From the NCBI GenBank assembly GCA_028386065.3, contig JAKUCV010000973.1, positions 131,810 through 195,809 of the forward strand: a stretch of 64,000 nt of DNA. The letters run 5' to 3'. A program made the translations under genes and the position numbers. Below, piece after piece: positions 48,526 to 62,500 of this stretch. The stretch is from Turnera subulata (taxonomy: Eukaryota; Streptophyta; Magnoliopsida; Malpighiales; Passifloraceae). The notes under the pieces were generated by a model, which worked only from the letters and a program-made list of their open reading frames with translations, did no database searches and had not been told where the DNA came from. Position 1 is the first letter of the stretch, and each line of letters opens with the position of its first letter.

Positions 48526-50246
48526 GGGTAAAATGCATGTTTGGTCACTGTGCTACATATGCGGGCTGGATTTTGGTCACTGTACCCATTTTTGCTTGAT
48601 TTTGGTCATTGTACCGTTTGAATTTGCTGGATCTTGGTTCGGCTGGCTTCGTGGGTCCCGTTTTTTACACGTCGCTCCACGATTGGTTCCTTGCGGGTCG
48701 TGGGTCCCACATCCCTAACCCATCAGACCCGAATTGTTTGAGAGGACAACCCGTTCTCGCCGAAACGGGTTACACCCATTAACAAACAGCCCTACCCACC
48801 CAAAAACTAAACCCATCTCCCTAATATCTTTCTCTTTGTTCATCTTCTTCTCTTTCAAAACTTTAAAATCTCCAAATCAAAAATAAACCCTAGTCTCCAG
48901 ATTTAACAACCACACCCAATCGCCAGCACCCATCCAGATTAAGAAGGAGATAATCCTTACCACCACGCCTAGCTGTGCCACTAACCGGAGCCTCCAGCAG
49001 CTACGACACCATGAAGCTGCATCTTAACACACAGCAACGACAATATAGGTTCCCTCAATTAACAAACCAGAGCCTGAATCGAAGGAGAGAAGAGAGAGTT
49101 ATGTACTCTTACCCCTTAATTCGTTGCCCTCACCGTCATCTTCACTTGAATGAACCTCGGGTGTTGATTTTTGGAACAGAGGAGGGAGATTTCGGGAGGA
49201 CGCCGCCACTGTCGAGGTGGTGGCAGGCGGTGGTTGGATGTTTGTGGTGGTGACAGGGTTTCCTCTACCCACCAAACCATCATCCTCCTCCTTCTCCCTC
49301 AAAATCCTCCTCCGCCACCACCAACACACTATCAATTCGCCACCACCAACACACACACCACCAATTAAAAAAAACCAATTAATTTGCTGCATTTTTTGGC
49401 TGCGACGGCGACGATGAAGGGCTGAGGCTGGATTGGGAGAGTATGTGAAGCAGTCTCGGTGGCTTGCAGCGACGATTGCAGGGAGTGGAGCACAGGTGAA
49501 AGGTTGAGGCGACGGCGATGTGGGCACTAATGGTGGCGGCGTCGGTGACGATGAGGGCATCGGTGGGAACAATGGGGATGGCGACCATGGTGGAGTTGGG
49601 CATAAGGAGGGAGACCCAGAGGAAGTTGACGAAGATGAGCTTGAAGACCTTGGGGATGGCAGCAATGGTGGAAGAGAAGGAGACGGACTTGCTGTTGTAG
49701 AGGGAGGCGACGGTGAAGACGACGGCGGAGGTGGAGAGGAGAAATCAATATATTTTTTTGTACATATTTTTTTGTACATAGTCTTTGATGAAAAATGTGT
49801 ATATTTTTTTTTTTACATATTTGAGACTAATCTTGTATCCACTATGCTATTTAGTTGAAATAATATATTATCTCTTCCGTAAAAAAAAAAAAAAAAATTT
49901 CCTATTGTTCATCTTTTTTACATTGAAAGTAAAATAACATTAATACCATAGTATTATTTTTGAGAATTCGGGATGTTTGCTTATGGGTGTAACCCGTTCC
50001 GGACGAGAACGGGTTTTATTTCTCAAACAAAATGGGTCTCATGGGGCCGGTCGTGGTATGTGGGACCCACCACCCGGAAGCAACCAATCCGCCATCGACA
50101 CGTGTAAAATTACGGCCCCACAAGCCCCACCAAACCAAAATCAAGCAAATTTAAATGGTATGATGACCAAAATCCAGCAAAAATGAGTAAAGTGACCAAA
50201 ATCCAGCGCGCATATATGGTTCAATGACCAAACGTGCATTTTACCC
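48526..50246. mobile_element. Mutator-like element (Pack-MULE type) with about 270-bp inverted ends and 9-bp target duplication
   Basis: GAAAATAAA flanks both sides exactly (48517-48525 and 50247-50255). The ends GGGTAAAATGCATGTTTGG and CCAAACGTGCATTTTACCC are inverted copies. The match continues for about 270 bp (48526-48792 against 49970-50246) through repeated TTTGGTCACTGTACCC-type words to AACGGGTTACACCCAT. A 9-bp duplication with long inverted ends defines Mutator-like elements. The 1.18-kb core has no transposase and is GC-rich at 49100-49745. It seems to hold host-derived sequence. Confidence 0.92.
49601..49744 (-). pseudogene. Captured fragment of a multi-pass membrane-protein gene inside the Mutator-like element
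   Basis: The minus strand reads FLLSTSAVVFTVASLYNSK, then SVSFSSTIAAIPKVFK, then LIFVNFLWVSLLM, a 48-residue hydrophobic block without stops. From memory it closely resembles a conserved segment of a plant integral-membrane family (Arabidopsis At4g19950/At5g44860-like). The frame stays open to 49379, but the downstream residues look like filler from another source. There are no flanking domains of the family, so this is a transduplicated piece, not a gene. Confidence 0.55.
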
Positions 50247-51889
50247 GAAAATAAATGCCAATGTTTACTTTTGAGGAAAAACCCCTAACTTTAACGTGCA
50301 AAAAAACAAGTCCTGTAACTTTAGCCTATCTCTCATTTCAGTTGCATAACTTTGAAAATTCTCAATCAAAAATTATATTTCTTTAATTAATTATACTATA
50401 TAAATAATTTTCTCAATTTTGGACATTAAATTGAAAATTTTTGGCCCTCAAGTGCTCCTATATATTTTTTATGCTTCCTCTCATCATAATTAAAATTAAT
50501 TAGGTCCTTAAATCTTAAAAGTTATAAATCATAAAATTTAAATCTAAATTCTTAAATCCCAAAAATTGAATCTTAATTCTAAAACCCAAAATCATAAACT
50601 ATAAAGCCTACAGTCCTAAAAATCAAATATTGAACCCTAAAATCTTAAAAATTATAAAATTTTAAATATTAATTGTAAACTTTAAAACCTAAAACTCCAA
50701 AACATATATCTAAATCTTGAAATCTCAAACATTAAATATTAAATTCAAAATTATAATTTGTCAAATTGTAAATGTAATGTCCCAATTTTAAATTATTAGC
50801 CTTTGGTATGAGAAGTAAAATTATGATGTACCAATAATTATTTTTACCATATTTGAATTATTTCCAATAAAAATATTTCACCATTACACCTAACATCTAG
50901 TTGGATCCTTCTCCTTGGCATTTTATTTTCCATAATGTCAATTTTTTTCTTTCTATCATTTTATTTCACCTTACATTGATTTTATCTTTTTTAAAAAATC
51001 TAAACTTATTTATTTTTATTATCCCATTTTTACCAATAACATACCACTTCATTCATTCTCATTTCTTCACAACATAACCTCTCTTCTCTTCTCATCCCCG
51101 TACATTATTCTTGTAATGACTCGATTCATAATAAGCCAAATTTCCATGAATCTATATATGTTAAGGCTGCGCTCATCCAAGTTTATCATTCAGGAAGATT
51201 ATGATCACTTGTAGTAGAATCTGTAAGGTGAATCATTATGTTATAAGGAACTCCAACTTTGAGCATCATCGTATCTTTGAACATCATCATTCTTTTTTAG
51301 AGGATTGCACATTTGTCGAGATTCTTGCAAATCACAGTGAATCTTTTCCTTCATGGACTTAACAGACATATCAACAGGTTAGTTCATGTTACTATCCTTC
51401 TTCAATCTTGTAAAAATTCTCATTACTCTAATGTTTGGCTCTATTCATACCAAATCTCTTATGTCTATCGTGAAACATCAACATACTTCTGTAAATGATT
51501 GTATATACCAAGATTAGGCCTCAATTAGTTGCTCTTGGCTTGGTAAATATCATTGATCTTTGTTTAGTTGTGCATATTGATCCTTGACAACTTTTGGCTC
51601 TATCTATACCAAATCTCTTAAACTGCTTTCTTACGTATTAGGTAGATTGATGATGAATTCGTTGTTGAACTATAATACTTGGAACTCTTTAGAAGATAAA
51701 CAAATCACCTTCATACTCTCTTGAATTCCTTGTTTATCAAGCTTTTCTGAATCCTGGTATAAACTCTCGTTGGTAGCACAAATGATAAACATATTTGGAA
51801 ACATCAAAACACAAACCACATACATATGCAAAGATTAATATGCCACGTAATCACATATACTAACACATTTTGCTATTTCAATCTGAATA

Positions 51890-52190
51890 AATTCTAAACC
51901 CTAAACTTTAAACTCTAAATCCTAAAACCCTCAACTTTATATTATAAATTTTAAACTCTAAATTCTAAAACCCTTACCCTAAGCTCTAATTATTAAATGC
52001 TTAGATTCTAAACCTAAAAGTCTTAAATCCTAAACCCTAAATCCTAAAACTTTGAAACTTTGAATCCTAAACCCTAAAATTATGAACTCTTTTTTGTTTT
52101 AGCATTTAAGGTTATAAATTTTAGGGTTTAGAATTTGAGAATTTAGAGTTGATAATTTAAGAGTTTTAGCATTTTTGGTTATATTTTTTT
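51890..52190. repeat. Mirror-image block of decayed telomere-type repeats, copy 1
   Basis: The first half is built of AACCCTAAA/AAATCCTAAA words (for example TAAACCCTAAATCCTAAAAC). After a poly-T patch near 52085 the second half runs in the opposite sense (TTTTAGGGTTTAGAATTTG). The block therefore folds back on itself. Confidence 0.75.
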
Positions 52191-52350
52191 TGGTTTCCTA
52201 TCTGGTATCTAGAGTTTTGCCCCGACTAATCTAGATCCAACCTGGATCACACACCTAGTTATGGTGGGTAAGTCTCTCAATGGGGATTTTTTCATACACG
52301 AGGACTCAAACATGAGACAGCCTTAATTACCGAACCTGACTAAACAGACT
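52190..52350 (-). mobile_element. tRNA-derived SINE, second copy of the family at 8.2 kb
   Basis: On the minus strand it reads GTTTGAGTCCTCGTGTATG, then GGATCTAGATTAGTCGGGGC and GATACCAGATAGGAAACC. This is the same order of motifs as the copy near 8230-8427. It lies between two telomere-type repeat blocks. Confidence 0.65.
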
Positions 52351-52394
52351 AACTAATTAATTGAATATTAATTTTATCAACGATTTTATAAATA

Positions 52395-52740
52395 TAAAAT
52401 TATTCATTATTCATTTTACCATTTTAGTCTAAATAAATTCTAAACCCTAAACATTAAAACACTAAATCCTAAATTCTAGAATCCTCAATTTTATATCATA
52501 AACCCTAAATTTTAAATCTTAAAAACCTCGAATCCTAAGCTCTAAATCTTAAATCCATAAACTCTAAACTCCAAGATTATAAACTTTTTTTTTGTTTTAG
52601 TATTTAGGATTATAAAATTTAAGATTTTGAACTTTTTGGTTGATAATTTAAGAGTATAGCATTTTTTGTTATAAAATTTTAGCATTTAGGATTTAAAGTT
52701 TAAAGTTTAAGATTTATGATATTAAAATTTGTGATATAGA
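52395..52740. repeat. Mirror-image block of decayed telomere-type repeats, copy 2
   Basis: It starts with the same words as copy 1 (TAAATAAATTCTAAACCCTAAA), has the same poly-T patch near 52582 followed by GTTTTAGTATTTAGGATTAT, and then the opposite-sense half with GTTGATAATTTAAGAGTATAGC. So copies 1 and 2 are diverged duplicates about 540 bp apart. Confidence 0.7.
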
Positions 52741-53544
52741 TTTAAAAGTTGATTAATTAATATGTATGGTGGTATTGGATTCCAAATGACAGGTAGTGTG
52801 ATGGATGTTGTATTATTTTTATTTTTACAACCAAGTGGTTAAAGTCTTTTCTCACTTTCTAATTACTTTCGCCAGGGATCATAATAAAAAATTTAGAGAA
52901 TTATAGGGACTAAATAATATTGTGTGATTTATATGGACTAAAAATACATAAAAATAACGGAAAATTGGACAGAGTCCTGGACGGGAACTGATTTAGTAGT
53001 ACTCGTTATAAACGACTCTAATAAGTCGTTTTTTCTACTATCAAAAAAAAAAAAAGTCGTTTTTTCTACTGTAGGACTCAAATGGGTTTTTGAGATATGT
53101 TTTAGGACTTGTGGTTCATTTTTCCACTTTTGCTAACAGCACAGGTAACCCAAACGGGCACACACCAGCAACAAAATATCAAACCAAAAGAAAAAAAAAA
53201 AAGAAGAAAAGTGAGTTGCGGCGGATTGGTGTAAGCTGGGCGTTGCGAGTCGGTTTTGGAGGCTCTTTTGGTTCTTCTAACTAATCTATTCTTGGGTGCT
53301 GCTTCTCCTTCCTGCACCGGAACACGCTCATGGGGACTGTTGAGGTCGATCCCTCTCTTTTCTTCTTTTTTTATCTTTTAAAAAAAAATTGAATAAAACA
53401 ATTTAACATTCATCTTAATTTTATCATTTTCCATCATATTAAACAAAAACAAAAAGCATACAATGAATGAATGGATGAAATGATCTTGATTAAGTTGCTG
53501 GTGGTGGAGGAGCACAGGGTCAATCACCGGGTTCCGCCAGCGAG

Positions 53545-56500
53545 ATGAGTAATGTATTTGATTTAGGAGCATTTGTTGGGGACTTGACTATTGTTGAAGA
53601 CGATGCAGGCAGCAGGTTAGTACTTACTTATCACACGGATCTCCTCTCTTCTCTTCTCTTCTCTTCTCTTTCTCCTTCCGCTCATTTCCTTCCCTCTCCT
53701 TTCTGTTGCAGTGATGATTTTTCACTTGAAGGACTGGAGCAAGAGCTCGAGGAATGCAAGAACGATGATGTTAGTGCTTTTCTTCTTCTTCTTCTTCTTC
53801 TTTTTCTTTTGCCCATCCAATCCATTTGCTCTGTGTCTGTCTGCTTAATTTTACCGTCCCTTGAAGGTTGTGGCCAACATTTTGTCTAAAGGTATACAGC
53901 TGAGAGACCACACCAAGGGAGTCGAGAATAATTTGAGGCAAGTGGAATTAGACTCCATCCAGGTCCCTTCCCTTCCCCTCCTCCTCATACTTAGTACCTC
54001 CTCCTGGTTTCCTTCCTTATATCATGCTCTTCCTATCCTCCTGCTTTACAACCATCTCTCTTATTTCTAGGATTACATTAGAGAGAGTGATAATCTGGTG
54101 TCTCTCCATGAACAAATTCGTGACTGCGACAACATCCTCTCGCAGATGGAAACTCTCCTCAGTGGGTTTCAGGTACACACTCGTAGTCCCCGTTTTCCCA
54201 CTCGACACGCATATACTCACTCACCACCATACATATCAATTCCTTTATTTTCTGTTTAAAACACCTCTCTCGAAAAGATTGCAACTGTCCAATATTTCGG
54301 ATTCCTGTCATGCAAATAACTTAGTAAATGAGTGGATGCACACATGTCTGTTTGCATACTCTGATGGTATGCTTCTTTAGTTATTTATATTTTCTGGTAG
54401 ATAACAAGGCTTGTGAAAATTTGTGCCATCTTCTTTATATTCCGAGTAGGATGCCCTTTAAAAGGATGCTAAGAATGTATTCTCTGTCATACAGAAATCT
54501 TAGAAAGCTTTTCCTTCTTAACTGCTTGATGCATTTTTAAATTATTTGGTTTTCTTCTTGACTAATCCTTCAAGGCAGAATTAATCCCTTTATATAGTTC
54601 TTTTTTAATTCTTTTATCTTGCCTTGCCTCATCTTTCTTTAAATTACATTCTTCCTTGACATTTTGATAGGCTGAGATTGGCTCTATAAGTTCGGACATC
54701 AAAATTCTCCAGGAGAAGTCTATGGACATGGGCCTGAAACTGAAGAACCGCAAGGTAGCAATTCTATACAAACCGTGTCTGCTCTCATCTTTGAGTGTTG
54801 TTCTTTCATTTGGAAAACCTACAGTTTCTAGGCATGTGGTGATGGAGATGGTAATTCTTACTCGTTTGAGTACAGGAAAGATATTGGGTTGATTTTTTGT
54901 TGGCAAACTTTCAGTGGGTCTTCAAACAATCTACAGATTCCAAATCTTGCCTGTAAACTATCTTTTCCTGGCTACAAAAGTACTCAACAAGAAAAAATTA
55001 TCTTTAGTCTGGGAGTCATATTTTTTTTTTTTTAAATTTTAATCCTTGAAAAGTTTTTCTTGAGAACAAAAATTGGTGTTGATAATGACAATCAAGTTAT
55101 TTATTCTCTCATTCATTAAACGGCATAGATGCATTGATAATAGTGTGTGGGGATGAGTAAAGTACCTCTTGTTCTATATAATGGGAATACTATGTTCATT
55201 TTCTAGATTAAAAGATTTTGTAGAACTTGCCACTATTTCTGTTGCCACTGTTATTGTCATTGTGGTTTTGGGGGCATCTAGTTATGCATATCACGATGGC
55301 ATTTCTCAGCTGTTAATTGTTTGTTGTTTCTTCTGATATATATTTTTTCTCCTTGCTGGCATAATATATCTCATGTATTGTTGTAATTGGTCTTTGCTAA
55401 CAGGTGGCTGAATCAAAACTGGCAAAATTTGTTGAAGACATTATTGTCCCTCCCAGAATGGTGGATATAATTGTTGATGGAGAGGTAGCCTTATTTTGTG
55501 TTATGGATGTTGTTATTCTCACGCCCTAGACACCTTTACTTATTATTATTTGGTCACATTTAGACAGCATTGATTCCTCAGTAAAAAGGGATGATGCGTG
55601 GGATTCACAATTGCATGCGTCTTCATTTGGCTAGGAACGCAAACTAGAAGCTCAGTTCAATTCAAATCTAAAATCTGGACTTTGTACAACACAATTAGGT
55701 CTACACTAGTAGGAGGACAATATACCGTTGCTAATAATTGATTGTTACTGCCTGCATTGTTACTACAATTATTCATAGTGACATTAACAATTTTTTGTTT
55801 TTCTATCAAGATTCCAGTTGTTAATCTTATTCTCTTGTTTCTTTTCTTCATTGAATAGTGCCCTATCTTTTCCTGTCTTTGTTTTCTCACTGAATACAAA
55901 GCCTGAAGTTATAGGTTTTTTTCCAAAGAATTCTTAGATCTTGCTATCTCTGTTAGTAATCGTTGAAATTTACAAGGTATATAACTAATGGAACTCGTAA
56001 ATTTCAAATTATAACACACCAAATTCATTGTGTTAATTAATAATGCATGCTATCGGTGCCTTGAACTAATAACATCAGTGGCTTTTGCTATTATTTCTTG
56101 CGCAGCTCTGTTCTAATATCAAACCCCTTAATATAATGCTGAATAAGTTTCATTGATCTTAGATATTGCCACTAGAATATATTCATACAGAATGAGTAGA
56201 CGCCGGTGTCAAAAGAAACTATTGCCATCAAAAGTCATATACTATAATAAATTGACCAATATTCACGAATTTCGTAGTATAATTGACATTGCTCTTAATG
56301 TTTTTTTTTTTTTTTGATATTGCTCTTAATGTTTTCCATGCTACTGCTGACTTGTGGTCTGGAGGATAGTTTTTTTTTTTTTTTTTTTTTTCCATTCGTT
56401 GTTTTCTCTCTTCATTGTGCACTAATATGCTTGCGTGGAATATTTTATTCAGGTGAATGAGGAATATCTGAGAACTCTTGATATTCTTAGTAAGAAGTTG

Positions 56501-59500
56501 AAGTTTGTCGAAGTGGATCCTTTGGTTAAAAGCTCAAAAGCTCTCAAAGATGTTCAGCCTGAACTTGAAAAGCTTAGGCAGAGAGCAGTTTCAAAGGTCG
56601 GTAACTGCAGTTACCTGCTGCTTGGACGGTATTGATTAATCAAAGATCTCCACTATCAATCATGCTCTAGCATAATATTCCATTAAACACTATTCTCATA
56701 TGCTCTGTTTATGTGATTTCAATCTGGTTAAGACGAATGAGTAGTACTCTTAACAACTTGAACGTATCTTCTGTCGAATCATGAAAACTGGTGGTTGAAG
56801 CTACTGTTTTGATTATTAACATAAAACTCTATAGCTTTTGCTTCTGCTGGTAACAAAAAGAAGGCAAGTTAACCGCCTCAGTTTGTCTTCAAAAACCTGT
56901 CGTGTCATTCCCATTTGTTACCATTCCTGATAAGGTAACCGCTGACAATGTTGTGGGGAATTGCTCTGTTTTTTCCTATTAATTATTACTGTTAGTTTTA
57001 TGGAATTTCCTTTTAATTATATGTGCTTTAATCTGTGGAGGAGCTGTTTTTATTCCTGATATGAGCCTGTAGTGGACATGATTCTTTATTGATCAAATTG
57101 TTGGTTATCTAGAAATGTCTGTCAGTCATTAGCCTCCTTATTTATATTTTTCGACTTAACTTATTGGCTATTATGCATAAGAAAACAATGTATGATTCCT
57201 TATTGATCAAATTGTTGGTTATCTAGAAATGTCTGTCAGTCATTCGCCTCCATATTTATATTTTTCGACTTAAATTATTGGCTATTATGCATGAAGAAAA
57301 CAATGTCTTATACATTGTCTCTCTTTTGCAGGTATTTGAGTTCATTGTTCAGAAACTCTATGCTCTTAGAAAACCAAAAACTAATATTCAGATCCTTCAA
57401 CAGAGTGTTCTTTTGAAGTACAAGTAAGTCATCTTTATGATTTAATCAACTGTGCTTTTAGGATCAGTGCATGATATCTTTTTAAATATATAATTGCTTA
57501 TGAATTTTGGAAATCAAGATTGCTATCTATTCCAAATATGTTCCCTTGAATTAATACCCTTTTGTTCACGTCAATTGCAAGACTAATTTTTGGTGATAAA
57601 TCATTGTCTTTGGACTTCTTTTGTTATTTGTCTTTTTAGTTTTTTTTTCATGATTAAATTGACACCAACATGTCATAGCGTACAATGCAAGTGCATACAC
57701 ACAGATATATACTGGCCGCTCTCTGGGTGGTCAAGGTTTCAATGGTAATTGCAGCTGCAAGTCAATATGTTAAAAGCTTTCATGGGGTTATATGATGTTT
57801 ATGATGACAAAAGGATTTTATAACTTGTGCCAAAATTTCTGGTGAGAAAGCAAAGAAACTTGCTTACTCTTAACAGTTTCTGTAACATGTTTATAGAGCT
57901 ATCGTAGAGGCATGCTAGCTAAAGATACGGGAAGATGTAGTTTCGAAATAGCTACAGATGTCAACTATATGCTTTTCATATACAATGTGTGAAAAGGTTT
58001 TTTCAATCATTCCATGTCTACAGTTATGCAACTTCTCTGCATCTTCAATCAGATTTCTAGCTCTCTAAACTAAGAGTTTTCTTAAATTGGAGTCTTGTTT
58101 ATGTTCTGGTCTGTGATTATATTGTTCAGTTGTGCTGTAGTTGACCAGATGGTCATATGACGTTGTAGGTATGTCATTTCCTTCCTCAAGGAACATGGCA
58201 AGGAGGTGTATACTGAGGTCCGCGGAGCATACATTGACACAATGAACAAGGTAAATTCTGCAAGTAAAGATTTGTTTGGACCTTCATTGTTTGAACCTTC
58301 CTTTTACCATTTTTGCTGGAAGATATGGCACATTATGAGAAGGATGCCTGGCAGGTCACTGATTAAATTTCTATATTCATCTCATCCACATCTGGCTTGG
58401 TCTTGAAATTCGAGAACAAATCTGAATTATGATTCCTAGTTTAATTGAGAATTCAATAAAAGACTGGTCTTGCAGAACCATTGTCGGGAATAGAAAGAAA
58501 GTCTTAATACCTGAAATCAGTAATCAAAATTAGACTAGCAGGTAACTTGCATTCTCCGGTGGCAATCAATTTGATTAGCTCTGCCACCCCATATAAAAAC
58601 TTCGTCTTCCAAGGAAAAAGAGAAAAGAGTATATACCTGCGGTTGTTGGTGAAATTTTTTTGATGTGTTTGATTTGCTAGGTGAAAGAATTGATTTGCTA
58701 GGTGAAAGAATCCTTCTCAAATGGGGTTTCTTTCCAGTTTAGTGGTAAGAAATTTTGATGGTGAGCTTATATTCTTTCTACATCTGATCCACCTTTTTTG
58801 TTTTCCGAATTTTCATTATCCCCTTGGATATATCTGGCGAGAAAAGCTTTCCAATTTGTGGATAGATTTTGGAAATTTCAGAGTTCTGCCTCTGCCTCTC
58901 ATAATGCTCATACATATCATTAACCATGTTTTGATATCCCATTCTATTTTATTGGTCTGATGGCTGAAAATCATGGCAGAGACCAATCACTTCTTTTGCT
59001 TTTTGCAGGTTCTAAGTGCACATTTTCGTGCTTATATTCAAGCACTAGAAAAGCTGCAGTTGGATATAGCAACATCAAGTGATATGATAGGTGTAGAGAC
59101 CAGAAGTGCTGGTCTTTTCACTAGGGCAAGGGAACCATTGAAGAACCGGTCAGCTGTTTTTGCTCTGGGGGACAGGATTAACATTTTGAAGGTTTTTATT
59201 TCCTTATCCAATTGATTCTGACGTAATTTGTGCTCTAGTAATTTGTAACTTGCACAGGCTTCTTCTGATAAATGAAGCATTGAGAATAACCCTTGAGGCA
59301 TAAATGGCTCATGTTTTCCCAGTGATGACGGTTCTTTAGCTCTGCTGATGACAAACTATTTTGTAGGACTCGTGTTTTTGAGTTCAGTACTTGCTTTTCT
59401 CAGTTCCTATTTGAACTAGTTTCTAATATATGGTGTTGGGATATCATGGATATTGCTGGTAAGAAGACGGGAATGATTAGTGGAATATCCATTTTACAAT

Positions 59501-62500
59501 TGCTTTTTTTTTTTATGAATACATGTTCCTATTAAACAATTTTTTTTTGCTTTTTTTCATTCTTGGCATATCTACTTCTTCATTTTTGCTCCTTTTTGCG
59601 GAGGTAGGTACTCTCATTTACCATTTTCTCCCCGTTGTAAGGTTTCAGGCATATTTTTGTGTAGCAAGATGTTGCCTTGCTGCTCAATTCGTTGTAAAAT
59701 TTGTCTAAATTGTCATTCGCCATTTGATGATTGGAAGTAATCCTTTTAAAATATTTTTCTCAGCAACGAGTTTTTCTTCTTGAACTCTTTACTTCGGAAA
59801 ACATTTGTTACCCTCCAGTAGTTAACATAAAGAACATTATTTGATCTTGAATTCTTTAGTTCATCTTAGGCAAACTGATGCTTTGCAATCTTGTAATGGG
59901 TTTCAGGAGATAGATCAACCAGCGTTAATTCCACATATAGCAGAAGCCAGCGCCCAAAAGTACCCTTACGAGGTTCTGTTCAGGAGTTTGCATAAGCTGC
60001 TGATGGATACTGCTACTTCTGAGTACGATTATGTTTCTCTGCTCCTAATTTTTTTTCTAGATAACAGCAAGGACTTGGTGCATATAGGTTAAACTAACAT
60101 TAAAATTTCACTGATTAACATAAACATTATCTTCTTGCAGGTATCTTTTCTGTGATGAATTCTTTGGGGAAGAATCCATATTTTATGATATATTTGCAGG
60201 TACTTGAGAAAGATGTTCCGTATATGTTACATGATTGTTTTAGTAAATGATCTTGATGAGTTTAATTGGTGCAATGTGTGTTACTATGGTGGGCAAAATG
60301 ACCGGCCTGGAGTCTTGAGAAATAATTTCATGGGTGTATAGCTGTCAAAAGATTGGTTCAGAAATAAAATGAATGCGCAGGGTAGTTGGCATCGACTCGA
60401 TCTACATTGATGATTATTCAAGTTGGTTCAGTTTTACTCTCATGGATTTTGCTCTATTCATCTTTTGAATGAGACTTATGTGTCGAAGGAAAATGTGAAT
60501 GAGTTCGCTGCAAATTGTTAGTCTTCTAATAGTGTAATATGTTTGTGTACTCTTACACTAACAATCTGGTGAGCTAACGATTCCTGTGATATTGTTGTAA
60601 TATCGTCAGGTCCATTTGCTGTTGTTGATGAACACTTTAGTTCTATATTGCCTAACTGTTATGATGCCATAGGCCTAATGCTTATGATTCGCATCATACA
60701 TCAACATCAGGTGATTGGTCCTCGCTTTTTATTACTTACTACCGTTTTTTAACAGTATCATTGTTAAGGTTGGAATTATCTACTCCCTGACATTTTAATC
60801 TTTTTTCCGCAGCTTATTATGTCGCGTCGAAGAATTCCATGCTTGGATTCATACTTGGACAAGGTATTTTAGTCATGATAATTAGTCTGAGCCACACTGA
60901 CGAGTTTACTACATTACTTCGGCATCTGTCATGCTTCATCTTAAAATATGGTTATTCTTATAAAGGAAGTTCTTCTCCTGTTACTTGCAATATTTTTTAT
61001 TCCTTTGGATTGTTGCATCAACTAAGACATGTATGTGAGACCAGCTGATATGACACTGCATTCCCCTCCATATTCTCATGAGACTGAGTTGGTTTGTTTG
61101 CTATGTAACGCAAATACATATATTGTGGAGGCTCGTTTCTCTGCAATGCTATCTAGACAACCATCTCTCCTTTATGTTTGTATTTATCGACTTTTTTGCA
61201 TCACATAAAAACTAATCATAATGTGGACTAATCCCTAACTGAATCAAACAGGTCAACATTGCTTTATGGCCTCGCTTTAAGATTGTATTTGACTTGCACC
61301 TTAGCAGCCTTCGAAATGCAAATGTGAAGACATTGTGGGAAGATGATGTTCATCCTCATTATGTCATGAGGCGGTATGCTGAATTTACTGCTTCTCTTAT
61401 TCATCTTAACGTTGGATATGAGGATGGACAGGTAAGATACTTTCGGGAGTGAAATATTATCTTGCTTTTGTTTGTGTTTTGTTGTTTATAATAAATGGCT
61501 TATTTATATAGCTTCTCAATTTATGCAGCTAGATCTGAATTTGGAACGGCTTAGAATGGCCATTGATGACTTGCTTATCAAGCTTGCTAGATTGTTCCCA
61601 CAGCCCAAGTTAAAGAATGTGTTTCTTATAAACAACTACGATATGACGATTGCTGTACTGAAGGTAGATTTTTCATTGCATATGTTTTGTTGGATTAGCT
61701 AAAATTTTATCCACGCTGAGGTTAGGATCCACTTAGGCTGAATAGGATAATTTTACTTTCCTTTGTTCTTAAGACAGTTGAAACGGACTGCCTTTGGGCA
61801 TGCTGTCTGATTCTTCCAAATTGTCTCTTGAATTTCAGGAAGCTGGTCCGGAAGGTGGGAAAATTCAATTACATTTTGAGGACCTTCTTAAAAGCAATAC
61901 TGGATTATTTGTGGTAAGTCGCTGCTGCTGAACAAGCTTCATATTGTAATTCGTGATATTTCTGATATGTCTGCATTTTCCAAATATGCTTATCACAAAA
62001 TATTAAAGGAAGCCATTGAATAATTTGATTTTTTTCATTATTACTGTTCTGCTGCCTTTTATCCCCAAAACGCCACCCGCAGCTGGGCAGCTCTCTTTTT
62101 TTGATGCTAGGCAGCTGGGCAGCTCTCTTATTGCTGCAGTCTTCCCCTTTCTTTCCATTACAACTCAATTGCACAATGGTGTTCCTGCCCATCTCATTCG
62201 TGCCCTTGTCTTCTTTAAGGCCAACTAAAATCTTCTGCATAATTTTTATTTGGAAAAAAATCTTTGGATTGCAATGTTTCTGTTCTAAAAAATCAGATCT
62301 GATCATCATCTTACACTCTTAGTTATTGTTAGTGTGCTTTTGATCATCAGGAGGCCCTCCCTCTAGATTTCAACAGAAGTTGTTTTTTATCGATTCTACT
62401 TTAGCTCTGCTACTGGCATTTCATTGGCTATATGTGCCTTTATTGCGTTTGCTTGCCTGCAGGAGGAGCTACTACTGGAGCATTTTAGTGACCTGATCAA

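Larger units (their letters stand above)
50256..53544. other. AT-rich intergenic space with decayed telomere-type repeats, no gene
   Basis: It contains degenerate CCCTAAA-type stretches (about 50490-50770, 51890-52190 and 52395-52740), one SINE (52190-52350) and AT-rich filler. At 50262-50330, words such as CCCCTAACTTTAACGTGC and TGTAACTTTAGCC resemble a Mutator-type end, without a partner. The last 450 bp form the VPS52 upstream region, with a poly-A run near 53195. Confidence 0.55.

Noticed and set aside
49099..49779. 226-codon Ser/Pro-rich minus-strand frame in the Mutator-like element
   Set aside because: It is a shadow of the captured membrane-protein fragment in another frame, with only low-complexity Ser/Pro content.
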